A program made the position numbers and the translations under genes. Under the pieces are notes generated by a model. The model saw only the letters and a program-made list of their open reading frames with translations, was not told where the DNA came from and did not search any database. From Gammaproteobacteria bacterium (lineage in GTDB: Bacteria; Pseudomonadota; Gammaproteobacteria; Steroidobacterales; GCA-2729495), in contig CP054183.1 in assembly GCA_015709695.1 (NCBI GenBank), positions 1,786,992-1,850,991 of the forward strand: a stretch of DNA of 64,000 nt. Reading direction: 5' to 3'. The number at the start of each line of letters is the position of its first letter. Position 1 is the stretch's first letter. Below, one piece after another: positions 34,049 through 43,499 of this stretch.

Positions 34049-35206
34049 TCAGCGGCGGGTCAGGGCGAGGGCCGCGTCGAGGGCCGCAATCAGGTCCTCG
34101 GCGTCCTCCATGCCCACGGAGGCGCGCACCAGGCCATCGGTGATGCCGACACGCAGCCGCTCGGCGGGTTCCACCGCGCCATGGGTCATGGTGACCGGGT
34201 GGGTGATCAGCGACTCGACCGAACCGAGGTTCTCCGCCAGGCTCCAGACGCGGATGCCGTCCATGAGCGCCTTGCCCGCGGCGACGCCGCCCTTCACCTC
34301 GAACCACAGCATGGCGCCGAAGCCGCTCGCCTGGTGGCGCGCCAGCTCGTGCTGCGGGAAGGACTCGAGGCCGGGATAGCAGACGCGGGCCACCTGCGGG
34401 TGCCCCTCGAGGAAGCGCGCGATCGCCATGGCGTTGGCCGACTGCCGCTCCAGGCGCACGGACAGTGTCTTGCAGCCCTGCAGCGTGAGGAACGCCGCCT
34501 GCGGCGAGAGGATCATGCCCGCGGCGTTCTGCACGAAGCGCAGCGCCTGGTCCAGCTCCTTCGTGCGTGCCACCACGGCGCCACCCACGGTGGCGTTGTG
34601 GCCGTCGAAGTACTTGGTGGTGCTGTGCACCACCAGGTCGGCGCCGAGTTCCAGCGGGCGCTGGTAATAGGGCGTGAGGAAAGTATTGTCCACGGCGTGC
34701 AGCACGCCCGCCTCGCGGGCGATGGCCGAGACCGCGGCGATGTCGGTGAGCTTCAGCGTCGGGTTGGCCGGCGTCTCGGTGAGGATCAGGCGCGTGTTCG
34801 GCCGCAGCGCCTGGCGCAGCTGCTCCGGCTTCGAGGTATCGACGAAGGAAAAACTCACGCCGAAGCGGCTGAACACCCTGGTGGAGAGCCGGTAGGTGCC
34901 ACCGTAGACGACGTCGGAAACGATGGCGTGGTCCCCCGCGTTGAGGAAGGCCAGGTACACGGCCTGCAGGGCTGCCATGCCGGTGCCGTAGCAGGTGGCG
35001 TCGACACCGCCCTCGAGGTCGGCGAGCTTGTTCTCCAGCGCGCGCACCGTGGGATTGCTGGATCGCGAATACGAATAGCCCTTGGCGAGGTACTCGTCGA
35101 CGGAATCCTGCACGTAGGTGGTGGTCTGGTAGATCGGCGTGAGGATGGCGCCGGTCACCGGATCCGGAGTCACGCCGGCGTGGATCTGACGGGTGTTGAA
35201 GCCCAT
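34049..35206 (-). CDS. Cystathionine gamma-synthase / gamma-lyase, PLP-dependent
   Basis: Cys/Met metabolism PLP enzyme of 385 residues. The Schiff-base lysine lies in HSTTKYFDGHNATVGG, with YSRSSNPTVRALE and ATCYGTGMAALQAV upstream and NLGSVESLITHPVTMTHG near the C-terminus. Synthase (MetB) and lyase (cystathionine cleavage) activities cannot be separated from this sequence alone; xanthomonad-type enzymes of this group are usually annotated as either. It is monocistronic between the Hsp20 and cupin genes. Confidence 0.9.
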   Translation of the reverse strand: MGFNTRQIHAGVTPDPVTGAILTPIYQTTTYVQDSVDEYLAKGYSYSRSSNPTVRALENKLADLEGGVDATCYGTGMAALQAVYLAFLNAGDHAIVSDVVYGGTYRLSTRVFSRFGVSFSFVDTSKPEQLRQALRPNTRLILTETPANPTLKLTDIAAVSAIAREAGVLHAVDNTFLTPYYQRPLELGADLVVHSTTKYFDGHNATVGGAVVARTKELDQALRFVQNAAGMILSPQAAFLTLQGCKTLSVRLERQSANAMAIARFLEGHPQVARVCYPGLESFPQHELARHQASGFGAMLWFEVKGGVAAGKALMDGIRVWSLAENLGSVESLITHPVTMTHGAVEPAERLRVGITDGLVRASVGMEDAEDLIAALDAALALTRR

Positions 35207-35340
35207 GGGGCGTCCTTTTCTTCAGGCCTGCAGCCAGGCCATGCATTCGACGGGGATGGGCTAGTTTACCCGCTGTGGCGCCGGGCGGCTCGCCGCAGCG
35301 CGCGGTTGCAGCCCCTGCCCCGATCCGGGATCATGGCCCC

Positions 35341-35685
35341 ATGAACCAGCCGGCCTGGCAGGCTTTCGATCTCGCCGACCTGAAGCAGCGCGTACAGGGC
35401 CACGAGCCCCGCTTCTTCGAGTTCCTCGGCAGCGGGCGCCTGTCCGGTGCGATCTACCGGCTGCCCGCCGGCGCCACCGACCTGCAGGGGCCGCATCTCG
35501 AGGACGAGGTCTACGTGGTGCTCGAGGGCGAGGCGCGGCTGCGGATCGACACGGCGGAGCAGGAAGTCCGCCCGGGCATGGTGCTGTTCATCCCCGCCGA
35601 TGCCCGCCACGCCTTCGTCGACATCCGCAAGGACCTGACGCTGCTGACGCTGTTCAGCGCCTCGGGGCGCGCCGGGCGCCACTGA
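35341..35685 (+). CDS. Single-domain cupin protein
   Basis: Protein of 114 residues with one cupin beta-barrel. The motif 1 region is GPHLEDEVYVVLEGEARLRI, with His and Glu residues as probable metal ligands, and motif 2 is PGMVLFIPADARHAFV. ATG at 35341 is chosen because the cupin fold begins soon after; the upstream extension overlaps the PLP-enzyme promoter. Metal binding is likely. The substrate or effector is unknown and the neighbours give no hint. Confidence 0.8.
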   Translation: MNQPAWQAFDLADLKQRVQGHEPRFFEFLGSGRLSGAIYRLPAGATDLQGPHLEDEVYVVLEGEARLRIDTAEQEVRPGMVLFIPADARHAFVDIRKDLTLLTLFSASGRAGRH

Positions 35686-35724
35686 GCCGCCGCGCGTCCT
35701 GCGCCTGCCGGGCGCGGCAGCGCG

Positions 35725-37500
35725 CTAGAACTGCTCCTCGGGCATCGCCAGGAGCGCCTCGCAGCCGGCCTCGATGCCGCGCCGCCAGGCGGCCGCCGCC
35801 GGCATGACCTGGGTCGCGTGGAAGCGCGCCGTCAGCAGTTTCGCCTCGCAGAACGCCACGTCGGAGGTGCCGGCCGCCAGCTGCGCACGGGCTGCGAGCG
35901 CCGCGCGTGCCATGGCCCAGCCGCCGGCCACGGTGCCGATCAGCATCAGCAGGTTCCATGACACGCCACCTGCCACGCCCGCGTGCCGCGCATGGTTGGC
36001 AGCCAGCCAGCGACCCGCCGCGACGATGCACTCCACGCCTTCCTGGAGCGCGGCACGCACGATGACCAGGGGCTCACCGGCGCGCTCCAGCTCGGCCACG
36101 GTAGCGGTCATGTCGGTGACCAGTGCCTGCAGCGCCGCGCCGCCATCGCCGAGGATCTTGCGTCCGACCAGGTCCGCCGCCTGGATGCCGGTGGTGCCCT
36201 CGTAGATGGTGGTGATGCGCGCGTCGCGGAAATGCTGTGCAGCGCCGGTCTCTTCCACGTAGCCCATGCCGCCGTGCACCTGCAGGGCGATCGAGGTGAG
36301 CTGCTGGCCTGTCTCGGTGCACCAGCCCTTGACCACCGGCGTCAGCAGGTCCACGCGCGCCTGGTGGTGCGCGCGCTCGGCCGGGTCCGTCGCCCGATGG
36401 GCGAAATCCAGCGACGCGGCGGCGACGCAGGCGACGCCGCGCATGGCCTCGATCTGCGCCTTCATGGTGAGCAGCATGCGCCGCACGTCGGCATGGTGGA
36501 TGATGGCAGCGCGACCCTCGATGCCGGGCACGCGGCCCTGCACCCGCTCGCGCGCGTAGGCGCGCGCCTGCTGGTAGGCCCGCTCGGCGATGGCGATGCC
36601 CTCCATGCCGACGCCGAGACGGGCGTGGTTCATCATGGTGAACATGCAGGCGAGGCCCTGGTTCTTCCCGCCCATCAGTTCGCCGAGCGCGCCCTCGAAG
36701 GCCATCACGCAAGTCGGGCTGCCGTGGATGCCGAGCTTGTGCTCCACGGACACCACGTGGACCGTATTGCGCGCGCCCGGCTGGCCGTCCGGCCCCGGGA
36801 TGAACTTCGGCACCAGGAACAGCGACAGGCCACGTGTCCCCGGCGGCGCGTCAGGCAGGCGCGCCAGCACCAGGTGCACCACGTTGCCGGTCATGTCGTG
36901 GTCGCCCCAGGTGATGAAGATCTTCTGGCCGGTGATGCGGTAGCGGTCGCCATCCGGCACCGCATGGGTGCGCACGGCGGCGAGATCCGAACCGGCCTGC
37001 GGCTCGGTGAGGTTCATGGTGCCGCTCCACTCGCCGGCCACCATCCGCGGCAGGTACAGGGCACGCTGCGCCTCGCTGCCATGGGCCTCGATGGCACGGG
37101 CCGCGCCCTGGGTCAGCAGCGGACCCAGTGACCAGGCGAGGTTGGCGGCCTGCCACATTTCCTCCACGGCCACGCCCACCAGGTAGGGCAATCCCTGGCC
37201 GCCGGACTCCGGGCTCTGCGACAGGCCGGGCCAGCCGCCGCTGGCGAACTCGCGGTAGGCGGCGACGAACTCGGGCGGCACGATGACATGGCCGTCCTCC
37301 ACCCGCGTGCCCTGGGCGTCGCCGACCCGGTTGGTGGGGGCGATGACATTGGCGGCGAGCTGCGCCGCCTCGGTCAGTACGGATTCCACCAGGTCCGGTG
37401 TGACATCCTCGTAGCCGGGCAGGCGGCCGACGGTGTCGAGTCCCGCCACGTGGCGCAGGACGAAGAGCATCTCCTTGACGGGGGCGTGGTACTCGGACAT
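35725..37500 (-). CDS. Acyl-CoA dehydrogenase
   Basis: FAD enzyme of 591 residues that introduces the alpha-beta double bond into acyl-CoA. It has the long form with an N-terminal extension and C-terminal extra domain seen in AcdB/DmdC-like dehydrogenases. Visible are MNLTEPQAGSDLAAVRTHA (flavin loop), KIFITWGDHDM, HKLGIHGSPTCVM and the catalytic glutamate in IYEGTTGIQAADL. Some relatives act on 3-methylmercaptopropionyl-CoA, others on fatty acyl-CoA; the sequence does not decide. It is separated by about 80 bases from the glutamine synthetase-like gene. Confidence 0.9.
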   Translation of the reverse strand: MSEYHAPVKEMLFVLRHVAGLDTVGRLPGYEDVTPDLVESVLTEAAQLAANVIAPTNRVGDAQGTRVEDGHVIVPPEFVAAYREFASGGWPGLSQSPESGGQGLPYLVGVAVEEMWQAANLAWSLGPLLTQGAARAIEAHGSEAQRALYLPRMVAGEWSGTMNLTEPQAGSDLAAVRTHAVPDGDRYRITGQKIFITWGDHDMTGNVVHLVLARLPDAPPGTRGLSLFLVPKFIPGPDGQPGARNTVHVVSVEHKLGIHGSPTCVMAFEGALGELMGGKNQGLACMFTMMNHARLGVGMEGIAIAERAYQQARAYARERVQGRVPGIEGRAAIIHHADVRRMLLTMKAQIEAMRGVACVAAASLDFAHRATDPAERAHHQARVDLLTPVVKGWCTETGQQLTSIALQVHGGMGYVEETGAAQHFRDARITTIYEGTTGIQAADLVGRKILGDGGAALQALVTDMTATVAELERAGEPLVIVRAALQEGVECIVAAGRWLAANHARHAGVAGGVSWNLLMLIGTVAGGWAMARAALAARAQLAAGTSDVAFCEAKLLTARFHATQVMPAAAAWRRGIEAGCEALLAMPEEQF

Positions 37501-37578
37501 GTCGGGGCAGATCCCTTCCGTGCATCGGGGGCCGCGTATTCTAGGGGAAAACTCCGCGGCGCCGCGATGACCTGGGCC

Positions 37579-38955
37579 TCAGATGCCGGGCAGGTACCAG
37601 TCGAAGTCGAGCCCGGGCACCTGCGCATGGTAGGCCTCGGCCTCGAAGCGCCGGGCGGCGCCGTAGACCCGGCAGAACGCCTCGCCGAGGTAGCCCGGGA
37701 GGATCCCGCCGGCCTCGAAGGCATCGATCGCGGGCTCCCACCGGCGCGCCAGCGGCAGCGCGCGGCCCGGCGGCGTGCCCTCCACGGCCATCGGCGGCGG
37801 CTCGAGCCGCCGCACCAGCCCGTGATGAGCCCCGGCCAGCAGCGCCGCCACCGCCAGGTAGGGGTTGCAGTCCGCGCCGGCGACGCGGTGCTCGAAGCGC
37901 AGGTTGGCGTCGTCGGACACCGGGATGCGGATGGCGACGCCGCGGTGATTCGCCGCCCAGTCCGCCGCCACGGGCGCGAAGCAGCCGGGCTGGATGCGCC
38001 GGAAGGAATTGGCATTGGGACAGAACACCGCCAGCGACTCCGGCAGGGCCGCGAGCATGCCACCGATGGCATGGCGCAGGGGCGCTGCGCAGCCGTCGCC
38101 AGCGCCCGCCTGCGTCGCGAAGACATTGCGCCCGGCGGCATCCCGCAGGCTGACGTGCACATGCATGCCGGAACCGTCCGCCCCGGCGAACGGCTTGGCC
38201 ATGAAGGTGGCGGCGAGCCCCTGGCGCGCGGCCACGCCGCGCACCAGCCGGCGCAGCATTACCGCGTGGTCGCAGGCGAGCACGGCATCGTCCACGTGCT
38301 GCAGGTTGACCTCGAACTGTCCGGCGCCGTACTCGGAGACCACGCTGCCGGCCGGGATGCCCTGCGCCTCGCAGGCGCTGGCGATGGCGTCGAACAGCTC
38401 TTCGAGCTCGTGCAGGTCCTCGATACTGTAGGCCCGCGGGCCCACCGCCGGCGCCACAGTACCGGGGACGCGGCCCCGGCGCGGGCGCGGCGCCGTGCCA
38501 CGTGGATCCTCGAGCAGGTGGAACTCGAACTCCACGGCGATCACTGGCGTCAGGCCGAGCTCGGCGAAGCGGGCCACCACCCGTGCCAGCACCTGGCGGC
38601 TGTCGGCGAAATGCGCCGCCCCGTCGCGCTGCTGCATGCCGAGCAGCGCCTGCGCCAGCGGCGCGCGCGACCAGGGCACCGGCACCAGCGAGCCGGGCAC
38701 CGGGTGGCAGGGGAAATCCGGATCGCCGTCCTCGTGGCCGTGGGGCAGGCCCCCGACCAGCATGCCGCGGCTGTCGAGGATCAGCCCGGTGGCGGGAAAC
38801 GGCAGGCCATCCCGGGCCAGTCTGCGAAACTCGGCCAGTGTGCAGCGCTTGCCGCGCAGGATGCCGTTGATGTCCGGCAGCAGCAGCTCGACCTGGCGCA
38901 GGCCGGGCAAGACGCCGCGCAGCCGTTCGATGTCATCGGGAAAGGACTGGTGCAT
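37579..38955 (-). CDS. Glutamine synthetase family protein, gamma-glutamylamine ligase type
   Basis: ATP-dependent gamma-glutamyl ligase of 458 residues, shorter in its N-terminal beta-grasp than GlnA. Catalytic motifs are present: VEFEFHLLE, GAGQFEVNL, SGMHVHVSLRD, NSFRRIQPGCFAP, NHRGVAIRIP and RFEHRVAGADCNPYLA. The GlnA adenylylation tyrosine region is absent. Spacing fits PuuA-like enzymes that glutamylate putrescine or other amines, not ammonia. No other putrescine (Puu) genes are next to it. It is divergent from purU. Confidence 0.85.
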   Translation of the reverse strand: MHQSFPDDIERLRGVLPGLRQVELLLPDINGILRGKRCTLAEFRRLARDGLPFPATGLILDSRGMLVGGLPHGHEDGDPDFPCHPVPGSLVPVPWSRAPLAQALLGMQQRDGAAHFADSRQVLARVVARFAELGLTPVIAVEFEFHLLEDPRGTAPRPRRGRVPGTVAPAVGPRAYSIEDLHELEELFDAIASACEAQGIPAGSVVSEYGAGQFEVNLQHVDDAVLACDHAVMLRRLVRGVAARQGLAATFMAKPFAGADGSGMHVHVSLRDAAGRNVFATQAGAGDGCAAPLRHAIGGMLAALPESLAVFCPNANSFRRIQPGCFAPVAADWAANHRGVAIRIPVSDDANLRFEHRVAGADCNPYLAVAALLAGAHHGLVRRLEPPPMAVEGTPPGRALPLARRWEPAIDAFEAGGILPGYLGEAFCRVYGAARRFEAEAYHAQVPGLDFDWYLPGI

Positions 38956-39056
38956 CGGTGGCGGTTCGTCCGGGGTGGCAGCGGCCGGCCCGCCGCGGGC
39001 CTGCTACCATGCGCTGCCGGCCCACAGTCTACCGGTTCACAGGATCCACCCGAGCG

Positions 39057-39899
39057 ATGCACGTCCTCACCATCGTCTGCCCGGACACCACCGGCATCGT
39101 CGCCGCGGTGGCCGGCTACCTCAGCGCCCAGGGCATCTTCATCGACGAGTCCTCGCATTTCGGCGACCCGCAGACGCGGCGCTTCTTCATGCGCACGCGG
39201 TTCACGCCCGCCGGCAGCTTCTCGCGCACGGCCTTCGCCGAGGGTTTCCGGCCGATCGCCGAGCGCTTCGGCATGCAATGGCAGGTCCACGACCTGAAGG
39301 TGCTGCCACGGGTGCTGGTGATGGTGTCGCGGCACGACCACTGCCTGAACGACCTGCTGTATCGCTACCGCACCGGCGCCCTGGCGATGCAGATCCCGGC
39401 CATCGTCTCCAATCACATGGACCTGGCGTCGCTGGCGGAATGGCACCGCGTGCCCTTCTTCCACGTGCCACTCACGACGGAGACGAAGCCGCAGGCGGAA
39501 TCGCGCCTGCTGGAGATCATCGACGACACCAAGGCGGAGCTGATCGTGCTGGCCCGCTACATGCAGGTGCTCTCCCCCGCCCTCTGCGAGCGCTTCCCCG
39601 GCCGGATCATCAACATCCACCACTCCTTCCTGCCGGGATTCAAGGGCGCCAAGCCCTATTTCGAGGCCCACGCCCGCGGCGTGAAGCTGATCGGCGCCAC
39701 GGCGCACTACGTCACGGCGGACCTCGACGAGGGCCCGATCATCGAGCAGTCGGTGGAGCGTGTCGACCACAAGCAGTCGGTCGAGGACCTGGTGGCGGTG
39801 GGCCGTGACGTCGAGTGCCTCACCCTGGCCCGCGCCGTGAAGCTGCACCTCGAGCACCGGGTGTTCCTCAACGGGCGGCGCACGGTGGTGTTGCGCTGA
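39057..39899 (+). CDS. purU: Formyltetrahydrofolate deformylase
   Basis: Hydrolyses 10-formyl-THF to formate and THF, balancing one-carbon units and feeding PurT. The 280-residue protein equals E. coli PurU in length: an N-terminal ACT domain (1-85, LTIVCPDTTGIVAAVAGYL) and a formyltransferase-fold domain with NHMDLASLAEWHRVPF, INIHHSFLPGFKGAKPY and GATAHYVTADLDEGPII, containing the catalytic Asn-His-Asp set. ATG at 39057 is chosen by family length. It is followed after 16 bases by the convergent DAHP synthase gene. Confidence 0.95.
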   Translation: MHVLTIVCPDTTGIVAAVAGYLSAQGIFIDESSHFGDPQTRRFFMRTRFTPAGSFSRTAFAEGFRPIAERFGMQWQVHDLKVLPRVLVMVSRHDHCLNDLLYRYRTGALAMQIPAIVSNHMDLASLAEWHRVPFFHVPLTTETKPQAESRLLEIIDDTKAELIVLARYMQVLSPALCERFPGRIINIHHSFLPGFKGAKPYFEAHARGVKLIGATAHYVTADLDEGPIIEQSVERVDHKQSVEDLVAVGRDVECLTLARAVKLHLEHRVFLNGRRTVVLR

Positions 39900-39915
39900 G
39901 CCCGGGGGCGTTCCC

Positions 39916-40989
39916 TCAGGCGCTCTTGTGCGCCTTCACCACCGGCCGCAGCACCGCGGCAGCGTCCTGCAGGGCCTTCTCGGTGGCCGCCCAGTCGATG
40001 CAGGCATCGGTCACCGACACGCCGTAGCGCAGGTCCGCCAGCCGGGCGGGGATTTCCTGGTTGCCCCAGTTGAGGTGGCTCTCGAGCATGAGGCCGATGA
40101 TGGAACGGTTGCCGTTGGCCACCTGCTCCACGCAGTCCTTCGCCACCAGCGTCTGCAACGCGGGGTCCTTGTTGGAATTGCCATGACTGCAATCGACGAC
40201 GATGCGCGCCGGCAGACCGGCACCCTGCAGCGCCCTCTCGGCCAGCGCGATGCAGACCGAATCGTAGTTCGGCCGCCCGCCACCACCGCGCAGCACGATG
40301 TGGCCGTAGGCGTTGCCCCTGGTGTGGATCACCGCCGGGCGCCCGTCCTGGTTGATGCCGAGGAAATGATGCGGCTGGCGTGCGGACTTCAGCGCGTTGA
40401 CCGCCACCTGCAGGCCGCCATCGGTGCCGTTCTTGAAGCCCACCGGCGTGGACAGGCCGCTGGCCATCTCGCGGTGGGTCTGGGATTCCGTGGTGCGCGC
40501 GCCGATCGCCGTCCAGCTGATGAGATCGCCCATGTACTGCGGCATCACCGGGTCCAGCGCCTCGGTGGCCGTGGGCAGCCCCATGTCCGCCAGGTCGAGC
40601 AGCAGACGGCGCGCGGTGCGGATGCCCTTCTCCATGTGGAAGGTGTCATCCATGTCGGGATCGTTGATCAGGCCCTTCCAGCCCACCGTGGTGCGCGGCT
40701 TCTCGAAGTACACGCGCATCACCACCAGCAGCGCATCCTGCACCGCCTCGGCCAGCGGCTTCAGGCGCCCCGCGTACTCCATGGCGGCGCCGATGTCATG
40801 GATGGAGCAGGGACCGACCACGACGAACAGCCGCGGGTCGATGCCGTCGATGATGTTCTGCAGGGCGCGGCGGCTGCGCACCACGGTTGCCGTGGCGGCA
40901 CGCGCCGCCGGCAGCTGCGCCTTGATGGCCGCCGGCGGCGGCAGGTCCGTCTCGGAGACGACGTTGATGTTGTAGATTGAATCGCTCAT
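39916..40989 (-). CDS. aroG: 3-deoxy-7-phosphoheptulonate synthase (DAHP synthase, type I)
   Basis: First enzyme of aromatic amino acid synthesis, condensing PEP and erythrose-4-phosphate. The 357-residue protein has the AroF/G/H signatures: VVGPCSIHD, MRVYFEKPRTTVGWKGLINDP, ARTTESQTHREMASGL, GFKNGTDGG and DCSHGNSNKDP. ATG at 40989 matches the family start. Which amino acid inhibits it (Phe, Tyr or Trp) cannot be told. The gene stands alone, divergent from the propeller gene. Confidence 0.93.
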   Translation of the reverse strand: MSDSIYNINVVSETDLPPPAAIKAQLPAARAATATVVRSRRALQNIIDGIDPRLFVVVGPCSIHDIGAAMEYAGRLKPLAEAVQDALLVVMRVYFEKPRTTVGWKGLINDPDMDDTFHMEKGIRTARRLLLDLADMGLPTATEALDPVMPQYMGDLISWTAIGARTTESQTHREMASGLSTPVGFKNGTDGGLQVAVNALKSARQPHHFLGINQDGRPAVIHTRGNAYGHIVLRGGGGRPNYDSVCIALAERALQGAGLPARIVVDCSHGNSNKDPALQTLVAKDCVEQVANGNRSIIGLMLESHLNWGNQEIPARLADLRYGVSVTDACIDWAATEKALQDAAAVLRPVVKAHKSA

Positions 40990-41089
40990 GGGCGAATTGT
41001 GCCACCAGGCGGCGAGGATTGCCCGTTCCCTAGGCGGGCCGGGCAACGGCAGCTAGAATGGCCAGCCTCGGTCACCGGAGAACAAGAAC

Positions 41090-42040
41090 ATGGCCAATGC
41101 CTCCACCATGAAGCCCTTTGCCAGGGGTGACATCTTCGCCGGCTCCACGCTGCTCAACCGCAAGGACGACGATCACGCCGGCGACGGGCGCATCATCCAG
41201 TACGACAGCAACCTGCGGGAGAAGGGCGTGCTCTGGACCGAGGGCACCACGCACCTCGTCGGCGGCCTCGCCTTCGCGCCGGACCGCACGCTGTGGGCCT
41301 TCGACAGCAACAGCTTCACGGTCATCCGCGTCAGCCCCGAGGGCAGGCAGCTGCCGCGGATCCGCTTCGCGGACCGCGCGTTCTCCAACATCAACTTCGC
41401 CGCCGATGGCACCATCTACCTGGGCGAGCACCTGGTCGGCAACACGGTGCGCCTGCGCCCCGGCAGCACGCTGGGCACGACGCTGCCGAAACTGCCGGGC
41501 ACCGACCGCTTCGGCGATGGCCGCCTCTACCAGTTCACGCAGGACGGCAAGCTGCTCCGGGAATTCGCCACGCCCGTCCACGGCGGCATGCCGGGCTTCC
41601 TCGGCCTGACCGGCGCAGCGCTGCGCGCCGACGGCAAGACCATGCTCTACCTCTCGGAGCTCTCCGACAGCATCCGCGTCTACGACCTGGTCAACGACAG
41701 GCCGCTGCCGAACCTCGTCACCTATCCGCCGGAGAGCGGCACCATGGTGATCTCCATCATGTACACACCCGACGGGCGGCTGCTGCACGTCCGCGCCAAG
41801 GGCAGGGAAGGCTTCTTCCTCGACCAGCTCAGCGAGACCGGCGAGGTGATCCGCAGCTACACGCTGCCCGGTCCCGGCTGGGCGAACATGGGCAAGTCCA
41901 TCGAGAAGGACACCATCCTCATCGGCAACTTCTTCACCGGCCAGCTCGGCAAGTTCAGCCTGGCGAGCGGCGAGATGCTGGCGACAGCGGAGACGGGCAC
42001 GCAGCGCTCGCTGGCGGGGCTGGCGCAGTTCGCCGGCTGA
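41090..42040 (+). CDS. Beta-propeller (SMP-30/NHL-like) protein of unknown function
   Basis: Cytosolic protein of 316 residues with no signal peptide. It is made of repeated short beta stretches such as GGLAFAPDRTLWAFDSNS, NINFAADGTIYLGEH and GAALRADGKTMLYLSELSDS, the pattern of a six-bladed propeller of the SMP-30/gluconolactonase or NHL kind. A GGAGAA ribosome-binding site precedes the ATG. No catalytic residues were assigned. Its stop meets the GNAT stop with no spacer. Confidence 0.6.
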   Translation: MANASTMKPFARGDIFAGSTLLNRKDDDHAGDGRIIQYDSNLREKGVLWTEGTTHLVGGLAFAPDRTLWAFDSNSFTVIRVSPEGRQLPRIRFADRAFSNINFAADGTIYLGEHLVGNTVRLRPGSTLGTTLPKLPGTDRFGDGRLYQFTQDGKLLREFATPVHGGMPGFLGLTGAALRADGKTMLYLSELSDSIRVYDLVNDRPLPNLVTYPPESGTMVISIMYTPDGRLLHVRAKGREGFFLDQLSETGEVIRSYTLPGPGWANMGKSIEKDTILIGNFFTGQLGKFSLASGEMLATAETGTQRSLAGLAQFAG

Positions 42041-42550
42041 TCAGACCTCGTCGAACTCGGGCCGGTAGCTCACCTGGCCGCGCACGCCGGCCAGTGCGCC
42101 CGGGTGCAGCTCCGCCACCATGAAGGCGTCCTCGGGCACCACCCACTTGCAGCGGATGCCGCGTTCGGCGGCCGGACGGAAACCGAAGCGCCGGTAGAAG
42201 TCGGGGTGGCCGAGCACCACCACCGCATCGATGCCGCGTCCGGCACAGTCCGCCAGGCCCTGCTGCATCAGCAGCGTGCCGATGCCCTGCCCCTGCCAGA
42301 ACGGCGCGATGGCCATCGGCCCCAGGCCCGCCAGGCGCTGCCTGCCGGCATGGGTGACCTCGCTGAACACCACGCAGCCGGCGAGCTCGCCATCGGCCTC
42401 CGCCAGCAGCACCACGGTGTCGGGCCAGGCCCGCAGGCGCCCGACCAGCACCGCCTCGGACTCGCGGCCGAATGCCTGTGTAACCAGCGCATGCAATGCC
42501 GGCGCGTCCGCTGCCTGCGCGGGGCGCAGCACGATCTCAGGCGCCGGCAC
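42041..42550 (-). CDS. GNAT family N-acetyltransferase
   Basis: Protein of 169 residues with the acetyl-CoA binding motif A in LGPMAIAPFWQGQGIGTLLMQ, followed by VVVLGHPDFYRRFGFRPA. This second block is typical of the YhbS/Acg-like subgroup of GNATs. The acetyl acceptor is unknown. It lies 36 bases downstream of the exported SDR gene. Confidence 0.88.
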   Translation of the reverse strand: MPAPEIVLRPAQAADAPALHALVTQAFGRESEAVLVGRLRAWPDTVVLLAEADGELAGCVVFSEVTHAGRQRLAGLGPMAIAPFWQGQGIGTLLMQQGLADCAGRGIDAVVVLGHPDFYRRFGFRPAAERGIRCKWVVPEDAFMVAELHPGALAGVRGQVSYRPEFDEV

Positions 42551-42586
42551 GGCGCACCGCGGCTGGCCGGCAGCGACTGCAGGCCG

Positions 42587-43375
42587 CTACCAGGGCAGCT
42601 CCTTGCCGCTGTAGTCCCAGAAGCGGCCGGTGTTGTCGGCGGTGAGCTGGTCGCTGATGCGCATGAGGTCCTTCACCGCGTCCTCCTTCGGGCGCAGCAT
42701 GGCCTTGGGCAGACTGGCGAGCATGTCCGTATCCACCATTCCAGGATTGATGTTGGCCACCAGCAAGCCCTTGCCCTTCTGCGACAGCGCGACGTTGCGC
42801 ATCTCCATGTTCAATCCGGCCTTGCTCGTGCGGTAGAAGTAATTCCGCGGATGGGTCACGCTGCCGATCGATCCCTCGCTGCTCGAGATGTTGATCAGCT
42901 TCTTCTGCTGGCTCGCCAGCAGGTTGGGCAGGAAGGCCTCGGCGATCTTCAGCGGTGCGATGGTGTTGGTGCGCAGGATGCGCTCGAACATGTCCCAGTC
43001 GGAATGCTTGCCGAAGTTCTGGTCCTGCATCGAACCACTGATCCCGGCGTTGTTCACCAGCACGTCGATCGGCTTGCCCTGGTACTTCGCGGCCAGCGCA
43101 TCGACCTGGGCGAAGTCGGTGACGTCGAGTGTCTCGATGACCACCCGCGGATTGGCCTCGGCCAGCGCCCTGAGGTCGGCAGCCTGCGCGGGGTGGCGCG
43201 CCGTGGCGATGACGTTCCAGCCCCGGGCCGCGGACTGGCGCGCGTACTCCAGGCCGATGCCGCGGTTGGCGCCGGTGATGAGGATGGTGGGTGCCGGGGC
43301 ATCGGCGGCGCGGACGGCGCCGGTGACGAGCAGCAGGGCCCCGAGGATCGCGGCAAGGCGTTGCAAGGCGGTCAT
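42587..43375 (-). CDS. Short-chain dehydrogenase/reductase with N-terminal signal sequence
   Basis: Classical SDR of 262 residues. The NAD(P)-binding TGANRGIG, the structural NNAG and the catalytic Tyr-X-X-X-Lys in YRTSK are intact, with serine in ISSSEGSIG. Before the Rossmann fold lies a 24-residue hydrophobic sequence (LAAILGALLLVTGAVRAAD) that looks like a cleavable Sec signal, which is unusual because the cofactor is not normally periplasmic. It may act as a membrane anchor, or the true start could lie later, although no other Met precedes the fold. It is 124 bases after the EAL gene. Confidence 0.85.
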   Translation of the reverse strand: MTALQRLAAILGALLLVTGAVRAADAPAPTILITGANRGIGLEYARQSAARGWNVIATARHPAQAADLRALAEANPRVVIETLDVTDFAQVDALAAKYQGKPIDVLVNNAGISGSMQDQNFGKHSDWDMFERILRTNTIAPLKIAEAFLPNLLASQQKKLINISSSEGSIGSVTHPRNYFYRTSKAGLNMEMRNVALSQKGKGLLVANINPGMVDTDMLASLPKAMLRPKEDAVKDLMRISDQLTADNTGRFWDYSGKELPW

Positions 43376-43499
43376 GTCGGTCTCCGGTTGGTTCAGGCGG
43401 TGGAAGTCCTGCCGTCATCCTAACCGCCGCGGGAGCGCCCGGTGCCGGCGGCGTCAACTTGCCGCAGGCCGGCCCGGCCGCATCAACCCGCCGGCCGGC

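Noticed and set aside
37579..38955. GlnA glutamine synthetase for ammonia assimilation
   Set aside because: The adenylylation region is missing and the motif spacing fits the gamma-glutamylamine ligase group better.
43376..43499. GC-rich dyads between the SDR and EAL genes as a terminator
   Set aside because: The repeats are short self-complementary gccggc units with no single stable stem or T-run that I could define.
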